Assembly: GCF_040802235.1 (NCBI RefSeq)
Contig: NC_133157.1
Span: forward strand, 37,228,501 to 37,292,500
From: Manis javanica
Lineage: Eukaryota > Chordata > Mammalia > Pholidota > Manidae
Direction: 5' to 3'
Length of the DNA stretch: 64,000 nt
Part shown: in pieces, positions 56,481-64,000 of the stretch
Position numbering within the stretch: position 1 is the first letter of the stretch
Layout: the number at the start of each line of letters is the position of its first letter
The notes under the pieces: model-generated
Told to the model about the DNA's origin: nothing
The model's database searches: none
The model's input: only the letters and a program-made list of their open reading frames with translations
Position numbers and translations under genes: made by a program

Positions 56481-57500
56481 GCAAATTATCATAACCCTTT
56501 CTAAGTTTGATTCAGCTTTCAACAATTTATCCTTCATGCTTTCAATGTGGTGAAATATGTCTGAGAGTTCCTTGAACCTGAGGTTTTTTTGCTAGTGTCA
56601 CTTCCTCTGGTACATCCTCATGCTTTTGTCATAGCCACTTATATATTTGAGAGCATCATAACTATCTGCCTTAACTAACCTTTGGGTTCAGATTTCGTAG
56701 TAGCATCTTTATTTGTGTTAGCCACTTCATCAGATAGCTTAACACTAATCAATTAATCAATTCATGCCCCAAGAAATGATGAAATAAGCCTTTACTGACA
56801 GTAAAAAGTTCTTTTTTGGTCCCCCTGTAATCACCATTTTCTTTTAATATGGCAGCTAACTCAAACATTTTGGCATGAATGCTCACTGAAAGGCTTTGGA
56901 TTATTTTTTACTGTAGCCTTCAGTCCAGAGAAGAAGTGCTCCATTTCAACCATAAATGGCTTTCTGTTCCCCCTACAATTTAAAGTAAAATAAATTACCA
57001 TATTCATTGAGTTTTGTCAACATAGCTTATAATATAGATACATGAAAGCCTAGATCTTAGCCCATTTTTGCTTTTCTGTTGCCATTTTTGAAATCTTCTA
57101 ATTGCATCTGATTTTACTTAACCAGCATTATCACTTTTTGTTTCTTTGCTGCACTTTAATCTGTGTTGTAAGATATTATATGGGTTATTACTGAAAGACA
57201 AGGAGGAACACAAGGGTATTCTTTAGTATCTGTAGGAATGAATGACAAATGCGCAGTGGTCAATCATGGCCAGACTTTGTAAGAGTAAAGTCATTGTAAC
57301 TGTGCCTACCTATTACATAGTAATTTGTGTACTGAAAGTTAGCATCAATGTTGGTACTTTATGTGATTACTTATGTTCATAGACAATGGTAACTGAAATT
57401 TGAATTGTTTTGAGTGATTGGTGTTTTTAAACCATGGTCACTGAAATTTGTACATACTGGAACTGTGCAAAATGAGGGCTGGTTCTAATATTTCGATTAG
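56480..57500 (-). repeat. Tigger-like (pogo) DNA transposon fossil
   Basis: The - strand gives broken transposase-like text (ELFTVSKGLFHHF, then SDEVANTNKD and YDALKYISGYDKS), similar in order to Tigger transposase. The right part has 'accatggtcactgaaatttg' and 'ggaactgtgcaaaatgaggg', typical of Tigger ends. Frames are full of stops. Confidence 0.5.
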
Positions 57501-58985
57501 TCACTTATCTTTAAACCTCATTTGAGTCTCAACCTTGAGTCTCAAAATCTCGAGTCTTAAACTAACTGAATATTTTGAGTCAGAGACTTGAAGCTGTACC
57601 ATTCTAGCCTTTGAGTTTAGAAATTATGGTAGCTTCTCTGATCCCTGTAACTGTCTTCTCAAAATGAGGTCTCCTCCATGCTTCCTGCCTCCACTAATGA
57701 GGCTTTGGGCAGCTCTGCTTCTGACATACGTGATTTCTTTTTGTGGATGGAACAGCAAAGCCTTTTATATCTCTGATGTCTGCTGTCCTTTCTCTGTTTC
57801 TCTATGTTCCTGTGATTTAGAACTGCCTTCCAGAAACACATGGCAGCTCTTACCTGGCTTTATAGCTCTTACCTTCCAGCCAGGATGAAAGTTTGCCTTA
57901 ACACCCACAGAGTCAGCCAGCTAGACTCTGCTTTCCTAATGAGTAACTCATAAACTCTGGAAGCACTGTTTTCTCTGAAGAATGCCTCACAATGGCTGTT
58001 ACAACCTCTCTTTCAAACTTCAGGCCAGCTTGGTTTTTTCCCCTCTTCCTTAAGAATCTAAGTTTCAAAAACTCTTCTGTAGTGTCTAACATGAACTTCA
58101 AAGGCTCACAAAGGAAGAAAGGTTCCTGAAGAGGCTCTGTCTCTCTTTTTTTCTTTGAGGCATTTTCAATGTGACAAAATAGGTTTTAAATGGATCTAGA
58201 GAGATTCCTTGTGGTTCTTTTATGCCTCCTAGAACATGGCTGGGCACATATGTATCATTTAACAAATGCTTGTCACATTATTGATTGAAATGACAAGCTA
58301 CAGGCATACTTAGATTTACACATAGATATATTTTTGAAAACCGAGTTTTTGAGGATGGGGAGGGAGAATTGAGAGGGAGATATGATATTGAATTGACTAG
58401 AGGCAAAGAAAATTTGTCCTGAGAAGATTCTTAATGTGGATCCTCCTAACAGTGACAAATTCCAACATCCTTTTTATGATACTTTTGAAAATGAATAGTT
58501 CGCAGGCAAAGTATCTTTTGTTTAAATCTGTATTTTAAATAGTTGCTTTAAATGTGATGGCTATCAGTGAAAAACTTTGCAGTCAAAACAAAGGATTTAT
58601 ATTTAGAAAGATAAGGCCATGAGACTTGGGAGAAGGTATTGAGACTTGTTCTCTGGAGGGGAAAACCACAAAAACTAATGGGAATTTTTTCTGGAGATAT
58701 GCTCATGGCAAGGCTGTCAAGTCCTCCAACTCTTTGGCAATTTGGGATATTTTCGTTTTCGTTTTGTCTCACCTATGATAACTATGATTCAGTAGACACT
58801 TAGGTATGAATATAGTGAGGGCAGCCTCCTTCCTTCTGCTATTATTTCTGAGCAGATTAAGGGCTATTTGAAGGTAGGGACAAATCCACTGGGGAGTCTT
58901 GTCTTTGCTTCCTTTAACCCCTAGCAGAGAAGGGGACTATGCACACACTGGGTATCTAAAAGGGTTTATAGAGTGATTAAGACAC
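57501..58985. other. Intergenic, no gene recognised
   Basis: Contains a small local repeat of TTGAGTCTCAA (57522 and 57535). No exon, RNA gene or named repeat otherwise. Confidence 0.35.
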
Positions 58986-59349
58986 ACTTTCTTTTTTTTT
59001 TCATTTTTATTTTATTTTATTTTGATATCATTAATCTACAATTACATGAGTAACATGTTTACTAGGCTCCCACCATCACCAAATCTCCCCCACATACACC
59101 ATTACAGTCATGGTCCATCAGCGTAGTAAGATGCTATAGAATCACTGCTTGTCGTCTCTGTGTTGTACAGCCCTCCCAGTGCCCCCCGCCCCTACATTAT
59201 GTCTGCTAATTGTAATTCCCCTTTCTCCCCCTTGTCCCTCTCTTCCCACCCATCCTCACAGTCCCTTTCCCTTTGGTAACTGTTAGTCCATTCTTGGGTT
59301 CTGTGAGTCTGCTGCTGTTTTGTTCTTTCAGTTTTTGCTCTGTTTTTAT

Positions 59350-62300
59350 ACTCCACCGATGAGTGAAATCATTTGATACTTGTCTTTTTCCGCCTGGCTT
59401 ATTTCACTGAGCATAATCATAATACCCTCTAGCTCCATTCATGTTGTTGCAAATGGTAAGATTTGTTTTCTTCTTATGGCTGAATAATACTCCATTGTGT
59501 ATATGTACCACCTCTTCTTTATCCATTCATCTACTGATGGACACTTAGGTTGCTTCCATTTCTTGACTATTTTAAATAGTGCTGCGATAAACATAGGGTG
59601 CATATGCCTTTTTCAAACTGGGCCCTGCACTGTTAGAGTAAATTCCTAGGAGTGGAATTAGTGGATCAAATGGTATTTCTATTTTTAGTTTTTTGAGGAA
59701 CCTCCATACTGCTTTCCACAACAGTTGAACTAATTTACAGTCTCACCAGCAGTGTAGGAGGGTTCCTCTTTCTCCACAACCTCGCCAACATTTGTTGTTG
59801 TTTGTCTTTTGGATGGTGGTGATCCTTACTGGTATGAGGTGATATCTCATTGTGGTTTTAATTTGCATTTCTCTGATGACTAGTGATATGGAGCATCTTT
59901 TCATGTGTCTGTTGACTATCTGAATTTCTTCTTTGGAGAACTGTCTGTTCAGATCCACTGACCATTTTTTGATTGGATTATTTGCTTTTTGTTTGTTGAG
60001 GTGCGTGACATATTTTGGATGTCAATCCTTTATCAGATCTGTCATTTATGAATATATTCTCCCATACTGTAGGGTACCTTTTTGTTCTATTCATGGTGTC
60101 CTTTGCTGTATAGAAGCTTTTCAGCTTGATATGTCCCACTTGTTCATTTTTGCTTCTGTTTCCCTTGCCTAGGGAGATATGTTCATGAAGAAGTCACTCA
60201 TGTTTATATCCAAGAGATTTGTGCCTATGTTTTTTTCTAAGAGTTTTATGGTTTCATGACTTACATTCAGGTCTTTGATCCATTCTGAATTTACTTTCAT
60301 GTATGGGGTTAGACAATGATCCAGTTTCATTCTCTTACATGTAGCTGTCCACTTTTGCCAACACCAGCTGTTGAAGAGGCTGTCATTTCCACATTGTATG
60401 TCCATGGCTCCTTTATCATATATTAATTGACCATATATGTTTGGGTTAATATCTGGAGTTTCTATTCTTGTGGCTCTGTGGCCCTGTTCTTGTGCCAGTA
60501 CCAAATTGTCTTGATTACTGTGGCTTTGTAGTAGAACTTGAAGTTGGGAAGCGAGATCCCCCCAACTTTCTTTTTCCTTCTCAGAATTGCTTTGGCTATT
60601 TGGGGTCTTTTGTGGTTCCATATGAGTTTTAGAACTATTTGTTCCAGTTTGTTGAAGAATGCTGTTGGTATTTGATAGGGCTTGCATTGAATCTGTAGAT
60701 TGGTTTAGGCAGGATGACCATTTTGACGATATTAATTCTTCCTAGTCAAGAGCATGGGATGAATTTCCATTTGTTTGTGTCCTCTTTAATTTCTCTTAAG
60801 AATGTCTTGTAGTTTTCAGGATATAGGTCTTTCACTTCCTTGGTTAGTTTTATTCATAGGTATTTTATTCTTTTTGATGCAACTGTGAATGGAATTGTTT
60901 TTCTGATTTCTCCCTCTGCTAGTTCGTTAGTGTATAGGGAAGCAATAGATTTCTGTGTACTAATTTTGTATCTTGCAACTTGCTGAATTCAAATATTAAT
61001 TCTAGTAGTTTGGATGATTAGGGTTTTTTATGTACGATATCATGTCATCTGCTAATAGTGACATTTTGACTTCTTCTTTACCTGTCTGGATGCCTTGTAT
61101 TTCTTTGTTTTGTCTGATTGCCATGGGTAGGACCTCCAGTACTATGTTGAATAACAGTGGGGAGAGTGGGCATCCCTGTCTTGCTTCCAATTCCAGAGGA
61201 AAAGCTTTCTGCTTTTTGCCGCTAAGTATGATGTTGGCGTGGGTTTGTCTTACATGGCCTTTACTATGTTGAGGTACTTGCCCTCTACACCCAGAGAGTT
61301 TTTATCATGAATGGATGTTGAATTTTGTTGAATGCTTTTTCAGCGTCTATGGAGATGATCATGTGGTTTTTGTCCTTCTTTTTGTTGATCTGGTGGATGA
61401 TGTTGATGGATTTTCGAATGTTGTACCATCCTTGCATCCCTGAGATGAATCCAACTTGATCATGGTGTATGATCCTCTTGATGTATTTTTGAATTCGGTT
61501 TGCTATTATTCTGTTTGAGTATTTTTAATTTTCTTTTTTTGTGGGGTCTTTGCCTGGTTTGGGTATTAGAGTAATGCTGGCTTCATAGAATGAGTTCGGA
61601 AGTATTCCCTCCTCTTCTATTTTTTGGAAAACTTTAAGGAAATGGCTATTATGTCTTCTCTATATGTCTGATAAAATTCAGTGGTGAATCCATCTGACCC
61701 AGGCATTTTTTTCTTGGGTAGTTTTTTTATTACCGATTCAATTTCATTGCTAGTAATTGGTATGTTTAGATTTTCTGTTTCTTCCTGTGTGTCCGTCTTG
61801 GAAGGTTGTATATTTCTAGGAAGGTGTCCATTTCTTCTAGGTTTTTCAGCTTGTTAGCGTACAGATTTTCATAGTGTTCTCTAATAATTCTTTGTAATAC
61901 TTTGGGGTCCGTCATGATTTTTCCTTTCTCATTTCTTATTCTGTTTGTGTAGATTCTCTTTTTCTCTTAATAAGTCTGGCTAGGGGCTTATCTATTTTGT
62001 TTATTTTCTCAAAGAACCAGGTCTTGGTGTCATTAATTTTTTTCTATTGTTTTATTCTTCTCAATTTTATTTATTTCTTCTCTGATCTTTGTTATGTCCC
62101 TCCTTCTGCTGACTTTGGGCCTCATTTGTTCTTCTTTTTCCAGTTTCAGTAATTGTGACTTTAGACTATTCATTTGGGATTGTTCTTCCTTCTTTAAATA
62201 GGCCTGGATTGCTATATACTTTCCTCTTAGAACTGCCTTTGCTGCATCCACAGAAGTTCAGGCTTTGTGCTGTTGTTGTCATTTGTCTCCATATATTTCT

Positions 62301-63120
62301 TGATCTCTGTTTTAATTTGGTCATTGATCCATTGATTATTTAGGAGTATGTTGTTAAGCATCCATGTGTTTGTGAGCCTTTTTGTTTTCTTTGTACAATT
62401 TATTTCTAGTTTTATACCTTTGTTATCTGAGAAGTTGTTGGTAGAATTTCTTTTTGAATTTACTGAGGCTCTTTTTGTGGCCTAGTATATGGTCTATTCT
62501 GGAAAATGTTCCATGTGCACTTGAGAAGAATGTGTATCCTGCTGCTTTTGGGTGTGGAGTTCTGTAGATGTCTGTTAGGTCCATCTGTTCTAGTGTGTTG
62601 TTCATGGCCTCTGTGTCCTTACTTATTTTCTTTCTGGTGGATCTGTCCTTTGGAGTGAGTGGTGTGTTGAAGTCTCCTAAAATGAATGCATTGCATTCTA
62701 TTTCCTCCTTTAATTCTGTTAGTATTTGTTTCACGTATGTCGGTGCTCCTGTATTGGGTGCACATATATTTATAATTGTTATATCCTCTTGTTGGACTGA
62801 TCCCTTTATCATTATATAAAGTCCTTCTTTATCTCTTGTTACTTTCTTTGCTTTGAAGTCTATTTTGTCTGATACAAGTACTGCAACACCTGCTTTTTTC
62901 TCCTTATGGTTTGCATGAAATATCTTTTTCTATCCCTTGACTTTTCATCTGGTTATGTCTTTGGGTTTGAGGTGAGTCCGTTGTAAGCAGCATATAGATG
63001 GATCTTGCTTTTTTATCCATTCTATTACTCTGTGTCTTTTCATTGGTGCATTCAGTCCATTTATATTTAGGGTGACTATTGAAAGATATGTACTTATTGC
63101 CATTGCAGGCTTTAGATTCA
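59350..63120 (-). pseudogene. L1 ORF2 (endonuclease and reverse transcriptase), broken
   Basis: ORF2 encodes the nicking endonuclease and reverse transcriptase that drive L1 copying. The N-terminus reads TLNINGLNAPMKRHRVIEWI (about 63070), the endonuclease has FILGDFNTPL and IDHILGHK (62423-62812), the reverse transcriptase has [18 protein letters not shown] and a catalytic box reading LADD where the family has FADD (about 61040-61190), and the C-terminal part has [15 protein letters not shown] (59743). At least eight stops or frameshifts, so inactive. Confidence 0.9.
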
Positions 63121-63468
63121 TGGTTACCAAAGGTTCAAGGGTACCTTCTTTACTATCTCACCGCCTAACTTCACTTGCTTATTAAGCTATTATAAAGTCT
63201 GATGATTCTTTATTTCTCTCCCTTCTTATTCCTTCTTCTCCATTCTTTTTATGTTAGATGTTTTATTCTGTACTCTTTTGTGTTTCCTTTGACTACTTTT
63301 GTGAATAGTTGATTTTATTTGTTGCCTTTAGTTAATATTTGTTTGGTCTGCTTTCTTTGGTGTGATTTTATTTTCTCTGGTGACATCTATTTAGCCTTAT
63401 GAGTGCTTCCATCTAGAGCAGTTCCCTTTAAATACCCTGTAGAGGTGGTTTGTGGGAGGCAAATTCCT

Positions 63469-64000
63469 TCAACTTTTGCTTGTCTGGGAATTGTTTTGTC
63501 CCTCCTTCATATTTAAATGATAATCATGCTGGACACAGTATTCTTGGTCAAGGACTTTCTGTTTCATTGCATTAAATATATCATTCTCTTCTGGCCTGTA
63601 AGTTTTCTGTTGAGAAGTCTGATGATAGCCTGATGGGTTTTCCATTATAGGTGACCTTTTTTCTCTCTCTCTTCCTGCCTTTAATACCCTGTCCTTGTCT
63701 TTGATTTTTGCCATTTTCATTATTTTATGTCTTGGTGTTGTCTTCTTTGGGTTCCTTGTGTTGGGAGATCTGTGGGCTTCCATGGTCTGAGAGACTATTT
63801 CCTCCCCCAGTTTGGGGAAGTTTTCAGTAATTATTTCTTCAAAGACACTTTCTATCCCTTTTTCTCTCTTCTTCTTCTGGTACCCCTATTATGTGAATAT
63901 TATTCTGTTTGGATCGGCCACACAGTTCTCTTAATATTCTTTCATTCCTTGAGATCCTTTTATTCTCTCTAACTCAGCTTCTCTGTATTCCGGTTCTCTG
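63469..64000 (-). pseudogene. L1 ORF1 C-terminal part (partial at window edge)
   Basis: ORF1 is the L1 RNA-binding chaperone. Its C-terminal domain text is visible (RSPNTRNPKKTTPRHKIMKM, KDKDRVLKAGRER) in the frame 63783-63469. The upstream part runs beyond the window. Confidence 0.85.

Larger units (their letters stand above)
58990..64000 (-). mobile_element. Long L1 LINE, 5' end outside the window
   Basis: Reads 3' to 5' across the + strand. Poly(A) side at 58990-59000 (T run on +), 3' UTR to about 59340, ORF2 from about 63120 down to about 59350, the ORF2/ORF1 gap at about 63130-63460, and the end of ORF1 from 63469 out of the window. Both ORFs are interrupted. The 3' UTR matches the short copy at 2767-2901, so this family has been active in this lineage. 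Confidence 0.93.

Overview
This window is nuclear DNA from a placental mammal. The evidence is one multi-exon vertebrate gene with consensus GT-AG introns, many old mammalian repeats (MIR, L2, MER5, MaLR, Tigger, L1), two endogenous retroviruses and a U6 snRNA pseudogene. I see no Alu, B1/B2, carnivore CAN, ruminant Bov-tA or equine ERE SINE in 64 kb, and the L1 3' ends are of a type I associate with Laurasiatheria. Pangolin (Pholidota) is my leading guess, but that rests on recollection and was not checked by search.

Left third (1-15.7 kb): the only protein-coding gene I can support is APTX (aprataxin) on the + strand. All seven coding exons are present (5700-15562), every intron has GT-AG ends, and the exons add up to an open frame of 342 codons with the FHA, HIT and C2H2 zinc-finger residues in place. 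The sequence before 5.7 kb is probably APTX 5' intron and holds L2, MIR and L1 debris. The introns carry MIR and L1 copies.

Middle (15.7-31.6 kb): an intergenic stretch with MIR, MER5 and L2 relics, then a 9.3-kb gammaretrovirus-like (class I) provirus at 22183-31531 on the + strand. It has 421/419-bp LTRs, a perfect 5-bp target duplication (CTGAC), a tRNA-Phe-like primer binding site, and gag, pro, pol and env all recognisable but broken by stops and frameshifts. A separate poly(A)-tailed retroposon of about 720 bp, with its own 11-bp target duplication, sits inside the env tail and looks like the 3' end of an RNA from an unrelated retrovirus. A GT microsatellite lies just downstream of the provirus.

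Right half (31.6-64 kb): no gene recognised. It holds old L1, MIR, MaLR, Tigger and MER5 fragments; a 132-bp near-perfect inverted repeat (44875-45006); a U6 pseudogene (47165-47272); a second, smaller, internally deleted provirus on the - strand (49304-51374) with a tRNA-Ser-type primer binding site and CATGC duplications; and a long degenerate L1 on the - strand that runs off the right edge (58990-64000).

The retroelements do not act together with APTX. The window is best read as one DNA-repair gene followed by a gene-poor, repeat-built flank.
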